Assembly (NCBI RefSeq): GCF_047948215.1
Contig: NC_134463.1
Coordinates: forward strand, 59,393,701-59,457,700
From: Lycorma delicatula
Lineage: Eukaryota; Arthropoda; Insecta; Hemiptera; Fulgoridae
Length of the DNA: 64,000 nucleotides
Direction: 5' to 3'
The notes under the pieces are model-generated. The model was not told where the DNA came from, did not search any database, and saw only the letters and a list, made by a program, of their open reading frames with translations. The translations under genes were made by a program, and so were the position numbers. Positions 29,200 through 44,800 of the stretch are shown here, in pieces. Numbering within the stretch: position 1 is the stretch's first letter; each line of letters begins with the position of its first letter.

Positions 29200-31820
29200 T
29201 TCTTCCTTTCTTTCTTTCTCCTCTCCACAGATGAACTACACAGCCTGTTCTAGCACCTACCTTCTGAAAGGTCTTCCTTGATCTTCACTTCCATACTCAA
29301 CGTAGCATACCCAGCAGTTGCTCACAAGAATGTCATTTCTACTAATTGAATTTTTCTTGCTGTATTATGAGCCATAATTACTTCCATATAATAAAACGGT
29401 TATTACCAGTGTCTTATAAAATTTAATTCTTGTTTCCTTCCTTGTTTTATTTTTAAAAGTTTTGAACAGTTCCACAAATCGCTCTAAACTTGTTCAATTT
29501 ATTATTAAAAACGTAATCAACTTTAAAAAAATAAGGTAATTAGTATATGGAACTTTTTCTAGTGTAATTTTATCAGTGGACTACTTTTGTTATGACTGGA
29601 AATTTACTTTTCAAGGCAATTGTCTTTGGTCTTATTTCTAATATTCAACGTCCATATTTTTATCACCGTATTCCTGTTATAACTTAAGTATTGTTTTCTG
29701 CAGGTTATCTTCAGTTTTCTCAACCATTGTCACTTTATCATCTTTGTACAACAAGGAATTTAACCTTTTATCAGCCACTTGTACACCTTTATCTTCCATT
29801 TCCTCAGAATCCAGTCAATATAGATATTAAAAAGCATAAGAGATATATTACAACCCTGCTTTACTCCCTTGTTTCTCATAATAGTGGAGGACAATTTATT
29901 ACCTAATTGAACTACTCGATCAACTGTTTTAAGTATGAAAACTATATCAATGTAAGAACTCTCTTCTAAAATGCATCTCCCCTTCTGCTGTCAGAGACAA
30001 TCTGCAATAATTTTTAAGCACTCATTAATTATTGAAGTGTAAAGTTTTCGAGTATAAAAATCATTTAGTGAACTGGCTCTATAATTAGTACAACCATTCC
30101 TGTTTCTTCCTTTTTGAACAGATTAATCACTTTAAATGCTTTGAGAGGTTGGTATTCTACATTCTTCCTTATGCATGATATATAGTTACAATAATCTTTA
30201 CTATGTTTAAAAATAATAATAAACATACTTCAGCATATTTACATTAGCTCCTTAAAATTCAGCTTCTATATCTATACTAATCTACCCACTGACTCACTGG
30301 CTTTGTTGTTTTAAGTTTTTTACATCTTCCTATTCAGTTTATTTAGTGTGGTCACATCTTTTCTTTTCTGTTTAGCCTCCAGAACCACTGTAAGGTATTA
30401 TTTCAGAGGATGATGTGTATGAATGTAAATGAAGTGTAGTCTCGTACAGTCTTTGGTCGACCATTCTTGAGATGTGTGGTTAATTGAAACCCAACCACCA
30501 AAGAACACCATCATTCACGACCTAGTATTCAAAAGTGTGATCACATCTGGTTAACAGTTAGTTCACTCTATCAGAATTGGAGCATCATACTCACTTGCTC
30601 AGTATACCATATATTTTTATAGTGTTTCTCTAACTACTTACCCTCTTCAAATGTGAATTTCTCCTCTAACATCAACATTTACGATTTTCATTTCTTTGTA
30701 TGCTACCAGTTCCCATCTGCACAAATGATCCTCTATTTCATTAATGAGCAGTTCTAAGACTGACTATGTATTTCCCGGACTAACTTCTTCATTTTTGCTC
30801 TTGACTGTTTTATATAATGAAATTGTTTCTTCATTTTTGTAATTCACCGTTTTCGTGTATTGTTCCTGCTTCTCTGCCATTTTATCAGCTACCTCCTGGC
30901 ACCTCTATATTTTCACTACTGCTGCATTTATTTTTGTACCCAGATGCTTGAAAAAATCTTGCTTAAAAGAATTTGGTAAATTCTGTATTTCTCATTTACA
31001 TCATCACTAAGCGCATTATTATGTCTGTTTATGTTTTCATATTGTAGCAAGTTCACTTTATAAACTTTTCATTCTTGTACATTTACTATTAGAGGAAATA
31101 CTTTTCTATCTAGAATAAAGGACTGACTTTGAGACTACAAGATAATGATCCAAATTGTTATCATTACTTCTTTACACTCTATCCTGTATTTGTCCTGATA
31201 ACCTATTTGTTTACTATGAAATCAGTAGCTACCCTTGTATATTTATGTATGTCATACATTCTAAAAAAAATTTTAGTTATCTAGTTTATTAAGGCTGCAA
31301 ATTTTCTAATCGTATCTCCATTTCTGTTGCAAAGACAATTTCTCTTTTTTTTGGTTTGTAGCTAACGAATCTTGCGTTTGGATCTTTAACTATAATAACA
31401 ATGCATGTTCCTTCCACTATTGTTGACCTTCTGAATCTCTTTTTACATCTCTGTGGTTTTCAATATTTTCTCTTCTTCTAGAATATAAATTCTACAACCA
31501 ATAAATTTCCTTGTAAATATTTGAGTTGTACTTTCACTTTCCTATCTGATACATGTCTGTGATCCTTTATTTTATCCTGCCACATTTCATTTATTATCAA
31601 GACTACTCCTTTACTTCTATGTTCCTTATTGCTGGTGCCACTGTATATCGTTAAATAATTATCAACATATATAAAACCTTGAAGCTTCTTTTTGTTTTTC
31701 ATGATAACCAGAATATCTAACTTATATATCCTCCTCCACTATCTTTGTTAGTTCCTGCTTCTTACCAGCTGCTATGTGTATATTCCATGTAACAATCTTT
31801 AATTCATCTATTAAAAAAAA
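29200..31820 (-). mobile_element. Decayed near-full-length LINE ORF2, antisense
   Basis: Read on the minus strand. It opens at about 31815 with LKIVTWNIHIA, the start of an APE-type endonuclease. The segment 31702..31478 follows with DNYLTIYSGTSNKEHRSKG, VVLIINEMWQDKIKDH and LKYLQGNLLVV, the middle of that domain. Farther on, about 29830..29700, is LLYKDDKVTMVEKTEDNLQ, a damaged YADD box. Near 29400 is FYKTLVITVLLYGS (the L-L-Y-G-S block). Endonuclease, reverse transcriptase and C-terminal parts are in the expected order over 2.6 kb, with many stops and frameshifts. It is interrupted by a SINE-like insertion at 30360..30534. Confidence 0.8.
30360..30534 (-). mobile_element. SINE-like element nested in the LINE, with target-site duplication
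   Basis: Flanked by GTGTGGTCACATCT (30346..30359) and GTGTGATCACATCT (30535..30548), 13 of 14 positions alike, a good target-site duplication. On the minus strand it ends GGAGGCTAAACAGAAAAGAAAA, an A-rich tail of the right polarity, split here as GGAGGCTAAAC plus AGAAAAGAAAA. The body matches the sense copy at 13975..14105. No clear tRNA-like boxes are seen in its 5' half. Confidence 0.8.
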
Positions 31821-32879
31821 AAATATTAAAAAAATCTTTTATTTCTTGACATTCTGATATTTTATTAATGTTCCTGACCCAATAGCTAAGGCTATTTTGG
31901 GTGCTGCCAAAAATTAAAAATTTCTATGGTTGTATTATAAACACTTCGTAGGGTAAAACCAATCAATTCTATTTCTGCCTCCTTGAAGCATCTGAACATA
32001 CACTGGATTTCATTTGAAAATTCATTCTAGGTTCTAGGTTCAATTCTAGGTTCTTTTGTCTTCTCTATCATTGAAAATATTCCTCATCCTCTGGAGGACA
32101 TTAAGAGTTGTATCCTGTAACTCCAGCCAGAGGCTTTGTAATTAGGTAGTCATCCAAAGTCAGATGAACCTGATTTTTTCAATCAAGGTTTATTTTTGGG
32201 TTGAGGTTGTTATTCTTCACCCTTGCTACTTCCTTATTTATTTGTAAAGATGACCCAGACTTGGAATCAGCTTGCAGCGCTACTTTTAAGCTTCTTCTGA
32301 AACGTGTGACTCCTTAAAGATAAAATAATCCTATAAAGATAAAAAAATTGAATAACATTTAAATAGAGCATTATTTAATAATGAATTGAGTAAGTGTGAC
32401 ACGTTATTTATTAATCTCTTATTGTTTCATCATATTCTGACAACCTATTATTTTTTAGATATTTATTTTTAGATTGGTATATTTACTTCTGTCAATTTAG
32501 TCTGTAATTATGTACCTTTAGTATTCGCCTATCCATTTTTGTATGAATTTATTAAAAAGTAACTTTAACTTATAAATTAAACTGAATAATTATTACATAT
32601 TCAATAATAATGAACTGAAATTCCTGCTTTTATTATTAATTAACCATAATCCTTTATTATTCAACTTGAAAATTTGAACTTTGTTAACTGAAAAAATGTT
32701 ATTTTCTGAATTTATTATTGCCTAAGAAATGATTACTTTTTTGTTTGCAAACTGAGCAAGCATGATATAAATTATATCGTAGAGAAGAAAAACTAATAGA
32801 TTACTAAAATAATATAATAAAAGATTTATTTATTTTTTCTTAAATTTAATTTTTTGCTTTATATTTTTGTATTTATTAA

Positions 32880-35975
<3,096 letters not shown>

Positions 35976-36120
35976 ATCTGATATGAAGAATTTAATTCTA
36001 GCGTTGGCTCACTGTACACCTGAAGTAGTCAACGGGTATGTTAATCAGCGTGATTTAAGGACACCTTTACATTTTGCTTGTGCCATGGGTAATTTGCCTG
36101 TTGCACAGTTATTACTTTGG
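35976..36120 (+). CDS. CenG1A: AGAP exon 13 in window: first ankyrin repeat
   Basis: Acceptor TTTTTTCTTTTTTAG, donor TTTGG|GTAAGT (phase 2 in, phase 0 out). It encodes SDMKNLILALAHCTPEVVNG and YVNQRDLRTPLHFACAMGNL, then PVAQLLLW. The R-T-P-L-H-F-A-C and L-P-V-A-Q-L-L-L elements mark an ankyrin repeat. A diverged copy of the gene's own 3' end lies immediately upstream in the preceding intron (35669..35935). Confidence 0.96.
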
Positions 36121-38029
36121 GTAAGTTTTTCAAACATGTGTAATATTTATAAATAGTTAATGAACTAATTAATTACATTCTTTGAAGGATGAGACTGTTG
36201 ATTTGTTCCAAGTTGTAGAAGTTTTTTGTTCTTTTATATATATTTTTTTTCTCTCTGCAGTCATTTAAAATAAGTTTAATTTTTGTCAGATTATCTAATG
36301 AAATATTTATATGTCAGTAATAAAAACAGTTCAGCTTTCTTGTCATGTAAAATTAAATTAAAATTACAAAACTGATATTGTAAATATCAGCCATTTCCAG
36401 TATGCTTTACAAAGGAACCTTAGTCTGTGTGTGTGTGTAGATGTGTATATATAAAATTATAATGGAAATTACCTCAATAACTCATCACAAATTATATTTT
36501 TAGGTATTCATCTTTCTAAAAAAATGTAATAAATAAAAGTCCTACCCTTTATGATAAATATTTATACAAAAAAGAGAAATAATGATAAAAAAAATTTAAT
36601 TTATCACAATAATTCAATAAATTTACTTTTGAAGATCCCATGACTGAAAAAGTGATTTTTGAAAATATCACTCTTTGTATCTTTTTCTCTCTGCAAAATT
36701 TATCTGCATAAGATAATTAGATTTAAATCAATTATTATTGATTTAATAATCCTAGTTAAAAATTTGAATCAAATTGAGAGTAAAACTTTCTTAAAAATAT
36801 ATCTTTTTTTTATGACACTTAAAATGAATGTGGAATTATTTTAACAAAAGATATTTGAATGATGTTTGGTTTTTTTCATTAATGGTGTGGAAGGTTTCAC
36901 TGCTTTCAGTAAAAAAAGGAAATAAAACCCTTTTTTATTTTAATAGCCTTATTAATTTTTGTTAATATTTAAATCTACCCAGTATCTTACAGAAGAGATA
37001 GTTGTATAATAAATTATCTATCCTTCAGTATCTAATTAGTGTGTCTAGAATCTTTGTTAGACAATGCTGTATTTTAGTAATTACATTGTTTCTTCTTTTT
37101 ATATAATTAAAAGCTATACAAAAAAAAACTGTTATAGAATTAATGGAATTTTTTCTTTAATTATACAAATTCTATTCTAAGCACTATGTTTTGCAGTTTT
37201 GCTTTTGCCCAGAAAAATTTTATGTTTATTTTTATAATTTTTGTTGCCTAATTTTGTGTCATTATGTCAAGTTCTAGCATTATTGTTTTAAATACAAAGA
37301 ATTTTTTGCGTAACTGAAATAGTTTTCTTAAATATTGATGGAATTTGTTTAACCAATAATATTTTTTGGGGGCATTATTCATAAAAAAGTGTTTAACAAT
37401 TTCTCTTGTGTTGATGTGCAGCTGTGTTTTCATGTTGGGAATACAATTGTGAAATATATGATATGACTGTCTGCCATTTATTTCTGTTATTTATTAATAT
37501 TTAAAGACCTTTAGATCATTCTATAACAAATCTTATTTGCATCAATTTGCACAACAGTAAATTAAATATAGTAACAGAAAAAAGTTTGTCTTAACACTAC
37601 ATCCAATAGCAGGCAACTTTCATCTTAATGTAAAAATTTGTTCTTTTTTTCTCTGAATGTACTTTCATTATTTTTGGCCTGAAGCTAGTTATTTTCATTT
37701 AATATTTGCCAATTTTTAAATATTATCGAAGTTTAAATAGTAATATATATGTATTGTTTAATTTATCTTATGTTTTCATTTATTTTTTTTTTTTTGTACT
37801 TTTATTTACTATATTATTTTATATTGCTGAAAAAAAAGTTATTGTTCAGTGCTTTTATAGAAAATTTAATTTTTTTTTTCATTTTTAACTAACTGAAAAT
37901 TATTGGTAGGAATAAGCTTTTACAGACTTTTCGAAGTATTTTCGGTCACATGATGGGATTGGAGGGTAAAAATAAATTTTCTTTACATTTAAAGGTATGA
38001 GAATTATGAAAATACCATTAATATATAAA

Positions 38030-38310
38030 ATTTTATGTCTCAAAAATCTCCAAAACTACTTGATGAATTTCATTGAAATTTAGTTATCCTGTAGTTGTGT
38101 ATCTGAAGTTGTGCATGTGAAAATTTGATGAAGATTGTTTGAATCGTTCTTGAGTTACTCTCAGTTTATCCAAAAAGTTTGAAAATTCTGTGGCTCAAAA
38201 ATCTACTTTTTCAATTTCATTGAAATTTAGATATACTGTAGTAGTCTATCTGAAGCTAACCATGTGAAAATTTTATGAATATTGGTTGTGTCATTCTTCA
38301 CTAACTCTCA
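38030..38310. repeat. Two-copy diverged direct repeat, unit about 150 bp
   Basis: CTCAAAAATCT ... TTCATTGAAATTTAG ... CTGTAGT ... TATCTGAAG ... ATGTGAAAATTT ... ACTCTCA occurs twice in the same order (near 38038..38170 and 38192..38310). This kind of block is common in the non-coding parts of insect transposons; the family is unknown. Confidence 0.7.
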
Positions 38311-38869
38311 ATTTAAGGTTGATAACATAATTTCAATAAACAAAAAACCTCAAATTGAGGTTATGTTGACTGTGTAGGGGTGTATTTTTCATATACGCTT
38401 ATGCATTCAGTCACAAGGGTAAGTGAGATGAAACTTGATGCTTGAGTGTAGGATCTAATCATTAATCAAACTCATGTAGTGTGTTTTTCTCTGAAAATCA
38501 GTGCAGCTCTGACTATGAAATAGTAAGGTTGTCGGAAACAAAAAACTGGTCTTCTTGTGCAGAACTGCTCATAAATTTTTTTATTATTTAGCTTATAATA
38601 ATAATAATAATTTTATTCGTTTATATTATTATACTTCTTGTAGTTAAAACCAAAAATCCAATATTCAACAATAATCATAAGAAAAACTTGTGTGGTGAAA
38701 GTTGCATGTACAATGAAAAATATACATTAGTAAAAAAATTAATTTTATCAGGAAAAGTCTATGGTTATAATTTTTAGTACAAATCTCAGTGTACAGTATT
38801 TTTAGGAAGGATATTGGGATCATGAATGTATTTGTTTGTCTATAATATATATAACAAATTTTTTCCCCT

Positions 38870-39520
38870 TCCTACATCTCTGCACTGGATCAACAGTTAA
38901 GCATGGCTCAGCACAGGGTTATGTCCCTGAAACTCAAATGAGGGTCGCCGGTTAGATCTCTTCTTTTGATTTTTGCTCACTCTAGTGGGGGTATACCATT
39001 TCTGGCTTCCTCCCCTCCAGTTTGGGTCTTTTCTTTAATCGTCCATTCAACTGAGGGAACACCATTGTTGGCTCCCCCTACTGGTTCGGATCTTTTATTT
39101 CCCATTAATCATCATCATTCACAGCGAAGGGATCCAGAGTCCCCCCCCCACTTAACAACCACTACCGATCTAAGCAAGCCCAGATGAATGGTGACTTCAT
39201 GAGGGGCTATCCTTCACCTCCTGGCCTCCACCTCCTTGCATAGCAAAATTCCATTAATAAACCCAGCTATCTTCTCAAAATTCCGTCTGTGCAATAGCAT
39301 CTTGGTAACTATGTTCTCAACGTTCAGTGGACCAACTGATCTCTCTATCTTCTCCCGCCTCTTGGCTATCCACCTACGACCCTTTGTCTCCCATACAAAT
39401 AAACCCTGAACCCACCATGGCCGGTTAGGAACTGAGTCAGCCAGAAATTGACCTCCCCAAATCCCCTCCTGGCCCACAGTCACAAACCTTATGAGGTAAT
39501 GCATCCAGCACCCCTGGATT
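38870..39520 (-). mobile_element. LINE 3' end, antisense (distinctly GC-richer)
   Basis: An open frame on the minus strand (39504..39214) encodes 96 residues including RPWWVQGLFVWETKGRRWIA, KRREKIERSVGPLNVENIVT and KMLLHRRNFEKIAGFINGI. The V-G-P-L-x-x-E-N-I-V-x-x-M-L and F-I-x-G-I-L pattern matches the extreme C-terminus of ORF2 in R1/TRAS-like LINEs, after the C-x2-C-x-H-x-C zinc finger; that finger has decayed (the expected cysteine before the conserved W is not seen). The segment is much richer in G and C than its surroundings. Clade assignment is tentative. Confidence 0.6.
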
Positions 39521-39539
39521 CTAATTTATAATAAATTAG

Positions 39540-40650
39540 AAAAACTTTAATTAATTTGGGATATTTCAACCTCAGTGTTTGAGTCTGTCAGTTATGTAAG
39601 GCTTATTTCTACATTATTTTTCTTTTAAGTAATTTCAAAGAAAAAATCCATAGGAGATAAATCTGTTGACCTAGTTGCTATAGACCACAGGAAATGCCTT
39701 TCTCCCCAAAGAGCTCATGTAGCACCAACATTGCATTATTCGCTGTTATACTATCTTGCTGCAGTCAGCAATAGTTTTCATCTTCTAGCGCCCCTATAAA
39801 GTCAGTTATAATCTACAGATAACATTCAGATGTTATTGTTTCTGTGAATAATATCAAACCCACGATTCTCTTCTGAAAAATTGCACAACAAACTGATGTT
39901 TACTGAATGTAATGTAGTCTCAAGAAAAGTGAGGATTCTATGCACTCCAGTATCGGTTGTTGTGATTGTTTACATAGCCACTTAGCTGAAATCATGTCTC
40001 ATCATGAAATAAAGACATCAAAATATTATTATGAACAAAACTTACCATTTGCAATAAATTAGTCTTTGATGGTGAGGTTCTTGCAATTTCTTCCTGATAA
40101 GAGTACAGTACAAATGTAATTTTTAATCTCTTTGTGGATTTGCAGACACTCCGATATGATAATCCAATGTGTGAGATAAGCCTTCTTATTGACTTTCAAG
40201 GTGATCATTCAAAGTGTGCATGAACATATTTTAAAGATTTGTTGTTTAAACTGTTGGCTGTTTATGTTCTCTTAATGTAACTGTTCTGTTTATGTAACTG
40301 TTGGTAGTTTTTGTTCATCTGCATACTAGTTTCTCTAAAATGAGTGAATATATGTGAAATTGTTGACTTATTGAGTATATTTGATAGAAGAAAAGCTTCA
40401 ATAAAATCTTCATGGCACTTAAACAGCGATTGTGAATAAAAATAACTCTCAAAAATAAATGCGTTTGAGACTGTAAAATGCATGAATTTTTTTACAGCAC
40501 CCCTACCATTGAAAGACAAAATAAGGAGGGTTACTTGATTGTTGTGTATATGTTGTTTTCTGCAAGGTCAAAAATTACCAACCCATCAATTAGTGCCAAG
40601 CTCTAAGCAAATTTCCAATTTCAGTAGATTAATGAATTCAGAGTTTTGAA
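39540..40650 (-). pseudogene. Degraded mariner-like (IS630/Tc1/mariner) transposase remnant
   Basis: On the minus strand near 39700..39640 the broken frame reads IATRSTDLSPMDFFF. This resembles the W-P-x-R-S-P-D-L-x-P-x-D-F-F-L-W motif that carries the third catalytic residue in this superfamily. The rest (to about 40650) has the base composition of a former coding region, with many stops and frameshifts. The ends could not be placed. No inverted repeats were recognised. Confidence 0.45.
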
Positions 40651-40874
40651 ACTTTTCACTCGCTCTGTAATAAGAAATCATGATATATATTTTAATTTTA
40701 TTTCAAAATCATGATTTTTCATGTTTGAACAAACTCAAAACATTAGGAGAAGATGAATTATTCACCTTGTTTAACCATATGTTTAGTATTAATAAATTCT
40801 AGTTCATTATTGATAATTAAATTAGTTTTGGAAATAAAAATTACATTAATTTTTTTATTTTTTTTAAATTACAG

Positions 40875-41144
40875 AATAATGCAAATGTAAAAGCTATAGA
40901 TCATGAAGGAAGAACATGTTTAGCACTGGCTAGAACAGCATCTCGCGGTCATAGTGAAGCAAATAGTGGTCTGGCAAATAGTCTTATAGAATTATTAATT
41001 GCTCATGGTTGTCCTGAAGTATCGACCCAACAACAACAGTTACAATTACAATCACAAAATTGTGGTACAATGCCACGGCATCAGCATCAGTCACATTCTC
41101 CTCTACCTCAGCAACTTGATAAATTACCATCTAGTATTATATGA
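40875..41144 (+). CDS. CenG1A: AGAP terminal exon: ankyrin repeats and Q/H-rich tail
   Basis: Acceptor AAATTACAG in phase 0; stop TGA at 41142..41144. It encodes NNANVKAIDHEGRTCLALAR, continues the ankyrin repeat through LIELLIAHGC, then a tail rich in Q and H (TQQQQLQLQSQ, then RHQHQ), ending PQQLDKLPSSII. The tail is longer and more Q-rich than I expect for vertebrate AGAPs. A related sequence encoding a similar tail and stop is present in intron 12. Confidence 0.95.
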   Translation, partial: NNANVKAIDHEGRTCLALARTASRGHSEANSGLANSLIELLIAHGCPEVSTQQQQLQLQSQNCGTMPRHQHQSHSPLPQQLDKLPSSII

Positions 41145-42230
41145 TCAATGCCACCTATGTAATTTATTTATAAAAATACCATAATAATTGTGGTGATGAT
41201 TTACCATATTAAATTTTATTTATTTGTTATTTATTTTTTTTATTTATTTTTTTTACTATCTCTGAAATAATTAACTTGCAGGAACATTATAGTTAATTTT
41301 TTTAAATTAACTAATCTCAAGAAATTCAATAATATATTGTGTGTTTTGTTTAGGAAATGTATTGATTTTATTTTCTACCGTTATGAAAAGTAAAAATTGG
41401 TTAACCTGTAATTTGATAACTTTAGTTAATTTTTTTTAATTTGATGAATTTTCTGGTGTATTGTTTATATATGTATATATGTGTTAGTAAAATTACACTG
41501 TTATTTTAATTTATTTTAACTGTTACTATTGTTAATGTGTACATTTTATTTTGAAAAAATGGATTAGTTTTTGTTGATGTTTAAAAACCTGTTTGAAATT
41601 TTTATAGAATTTTATTAAACAATTTAATAATTAAATGTTATATTTTAATGTTTATTTTTTTTCAAGTGTAATCAAAATCGTTTTAAATGAATTGTATACG
41701 TACTGTCTACTTTTGTTTTTGTTTTTTTATAATCAGAAAATCTTTTATTCAATTTTTTTGCAAATAATTACATTATTAGAAAAAAATATATAAATATATA
41801 TATCCATTTTTAACTTTTTATTTTGTCATAAAAAATCCAAATTGTCTGATTTCTTGATTTTCATTAGAAAGAATACATCTTTCAATGTCATTTGTTAATT
41901 TTTCATTGTGATGATATTTTGAAATCTTAGAAAGAATTAAGGTATTAGTTTCTTTTTTATTTCTGGAAAGTTGGCTTTACATTACTGAAATATTTATAGC
42001 ACTATTATTTCATTACATTGTATGTAAAAAGTACTTACTGTAAAAACTGAAAAATTAAAAATATATGTTCAGATGAAAGAAATTTTTAAATTATTGAATT
42101 TTTTTGAGATTATCAATTTGTGATTACTTAACTATTATTGTTTTTTATAAGTGTTTGAATTCTTAAAACATTTTTATGAAAATAATATCTGTCAAATTGT
42201 AATAAATAATGATTAATTTGCAATAAATGT
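41145..42230 (+). other. Probable AGAP 3' UTR
   Basis: Follows the TGA directly and is A/T-rich. Several AATAAA hexamers occur; a close pair at 42201..42206 and 42222..42227 is a plausible poly(A) signal about 1 kb after the stop. The first 210 bp have a diverged copy in intron 12. Confidence 0.4.
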
Positions 42231-43929
42231 GTATACAATATATTAATAATAATAATAAAATTGTAACAGATTATAGTTAAAGTAACTATATATATATATA
42301 TATATAGGAAATTTTAACTTAAAACTGTTATCTTAAACAGAGTAACAGGTTATTAAATTGTCTAATAATATAAAATTGAGTTATATTTATTATCAAAGTA
42401 TGTAAACTGAAAAATGAGTTGGTTTTTTTCTATTTCTTTAAAACAAAGCTAGCCTACCTGTGAGGTTTTTAAGCAACCAATTTTATTATTTTTTTACGTA
42501 TGATAAAAAAATTGTATCTATTAAAATCATTTGTAACCACCCCATTGAGATGAGACCTCAACCAGTAAAAGCGAAATTGTCTCTTTTATAATGCATTATA
42601 AAATCTGTACATCATTGTAAAGAGATTCTTAACAAGTGTTACTACAATACTTTATTAATTTAATAAAATACAGACTAACTAAAATTGTTGATTGTAATTA
42701 TTTCAGGCTTTCAATCATTTAAGAGTTATTGACACTTAAATACTATATACATACTACAGGTCCATTTTTATTAATATGCTCTTAATGGTTTCTTTTGGTG
42801 TTTCGTAGGGACAACATCAACGTTATTTATTTAACATCATTCCATTTTGCTAAACATCAGTCATTTTTAAATGTCATTTCATTTTACTGAACGTCATTTA
42901 TGATTTTGATAAGTGAAAGCCCTAAAATTAAAACACTGTCAAAAATTAATGTAGACTTTTAACAAAAATGAGAAACTAAAATTTAAAAAAATAAACTGAG
43001 TACAATTTCAGTGAAATAAAAAATTTTGTCAAAGTGGTTAATGTGAAAAAAATTATAATTACCTAATTAATTATAACATGTCATTGTGCAGTGTCCACTA
43101 AGATAGATTGTAATCAAACAGAAAAAGCAAATGTAGTTTTATTGCTATTTAAATTATTTTATATTTTTTTAAATATAATTTCATGAGCATTTAAAGAAAA
43201 AGTTGTTAATGATTTATCAGTTAAAAATTCTTGTTTTAATTATCTTTTCTTAATTTTGTTTCTTGAATTGCAATCAGTATAATTATTGTAGAAGTTAAAT
43301 TATTATATAATTAGAATTTTATCTATACGTTATTTAGAATAAAAAGTAACATGGTATTGATGTTTTTAACTAGACTAAAATAACTAAATGGAAGAAATAT
43401 TGTTCAGCTGTGAATGGCAGATTAAACTGTGACCAGTTAAGAGGAAGTCCATTGTAAACATTTTACTCTTTTTAAATGCATATTTATAATTTATAGGAAA
43501 TCTTTTATTTATTTTTATTTTCTCACTATACTGCCATTTTAATTTAAAAATAGATAAATATTTGCACTTTTTTACCAAGAAGTTTTCTATTGATACACCT
43601 GCTATTTTGAGTATTATTCCATTGTAAAGTAAGCTGAAAGTGTTACCATTTGTCCTTGGAATATGAACACCCTTCAACAAATTATAAATGAAACACACCA
43701 TACAATATTTCCATATATTTGTCTCCTGTAGTCTGAGATTAGTTTGCATGATGAACTATTTTTTTTAAACATAAATTTTTGAATTTTTTATTGATAATGG
43801 TTTTTGCAGATTTTTTTTTAATGATTACTTTTTTGTTTTTCGTTAATCCTCTATTGCCAATGTTTTGCTATGTAATTGGTTCTCCAATGGAAAATGTGGC
43901 TTCATAACAACCAAAACACAAACTGGAGA
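42231..43929. other. Gene-free AT-rich interval
   Basis: Contains a (TA)n run near 42286..42306 and an irregular two-copy repeat near 42825..42900 with CATTTCATTTTACTGAACGTC and related words. A 121-codon open frame on the minus strand (43749..43384) has no recognisable motif and a composition expected by chance. Confidence 0.6.
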
Positions 43930-44800
43930 ACAACCTCAAGAAAACTATTTAAACAAGAACCCTAATTGGGGACCTCAGCCACATGATCTACTTCAGTGAC
44001 AACAAGGGGTTACAAGCTCAAGAACAAGAGAGAGAATTGGAAGATCAATGCAAAAATGCGGGCCTTGCAGAACTGTATTTATTTATGTGTTTTTCATAAA
44101 CACAAAAAAATCAGTAACATCAAAGACCATTCACTAAAAAGAATAATACAAACATTTACAAACAATACACAGAAGAATGTATTGAATTGAAGAAGTGGAC
44201 TGCGACAGAGCCAAATGGATTGAGTACATGCTAAAAGAAAACAACCTAGACCCAATAGAAATATTTGCATGGATGGAAATAATAAAAAGGAAATAAATTT
44301 TAAAAAATCAACAGGCTTGTGCTATACAGTCAGTCCTACTAATGCAGGAAAGTCATTGATAGTAGATAATGCAATGCCTTAAGAAATTCCAAGAAAATGG
44401 GACAACAGTGAATTTCATCTAGATCAACTACATAATGCATCAGATACACTATTCGAAGAACCAATAATAGCACTAATAAATGTGGGTACATGAAAAGTGC
44501 TGTTGGAAGAGAAAACTGTAAAAACCAATATAAAACACTGACAAAGAAGAAATGAGGAGATACAGATCAGTCAATGTATAAAAATATTTACATTTACAAA
44601 AACAATATACCACAGAAATGAGGAATATACATTAAACAGAACACTGACAAATAACAGGCTACAAAAACTACTAGGTATAATTTATAACTCTTTACACTTT
44701 GCAATACTTTACATAATATACAAAGAACACATATTACAAAAAATAGTAAAGTTAAACAAAGACCATACACTAGACAACAATAACAGCCAAAGACATCTTT
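43930..44800 (+). pseudogene. Endogenous densovirus NS1-like fragment (non-retroviral viral insertion)
   Basis: Broken frames on the + strand resemble the non-structural protein NS1 of insect densoviruses (Parvoviridae), a replication initiator with a superfamily 3 helicase domain. In order: a segment around 44195..44295 containing KWIEY and FAWMEIIK; a Walker A-like motif TNAGKS near 44338..44356; a Walker B-region block with FEEP near 44450..44465; and a C-terminal part around 44585..44735 containing FTFTKT. Between them are several in-frame stops and frame changes (stops near 44294, 44380, 44491), so it cannot encode a working protein. The N-terminal origin-binding part is at best faint (43930..44190). 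No capsid gene is seen. It is an old, decayed integration. Confidence 0.75.

Larger units (their letters stand above)
36121..40874 (+). other. Intron 13 (4.8 kb)
   Basis: 36121..37900 is plain AT-rich DNA. Then come a diverged tandem repeat (38030..38310), an antisense LINE 3' end (38870..39520) and a degraded mariner-like piece (39540..40650). Confidence 0.85.

Noticed and set aside
43384..43749. 121-codon open frame on the minus strand
   Set aside because: No recognisable motif, very K/N/I-rich as expected from AT-rich DNA, and no splice or promoter context. Long chance frames are common at this base composition.
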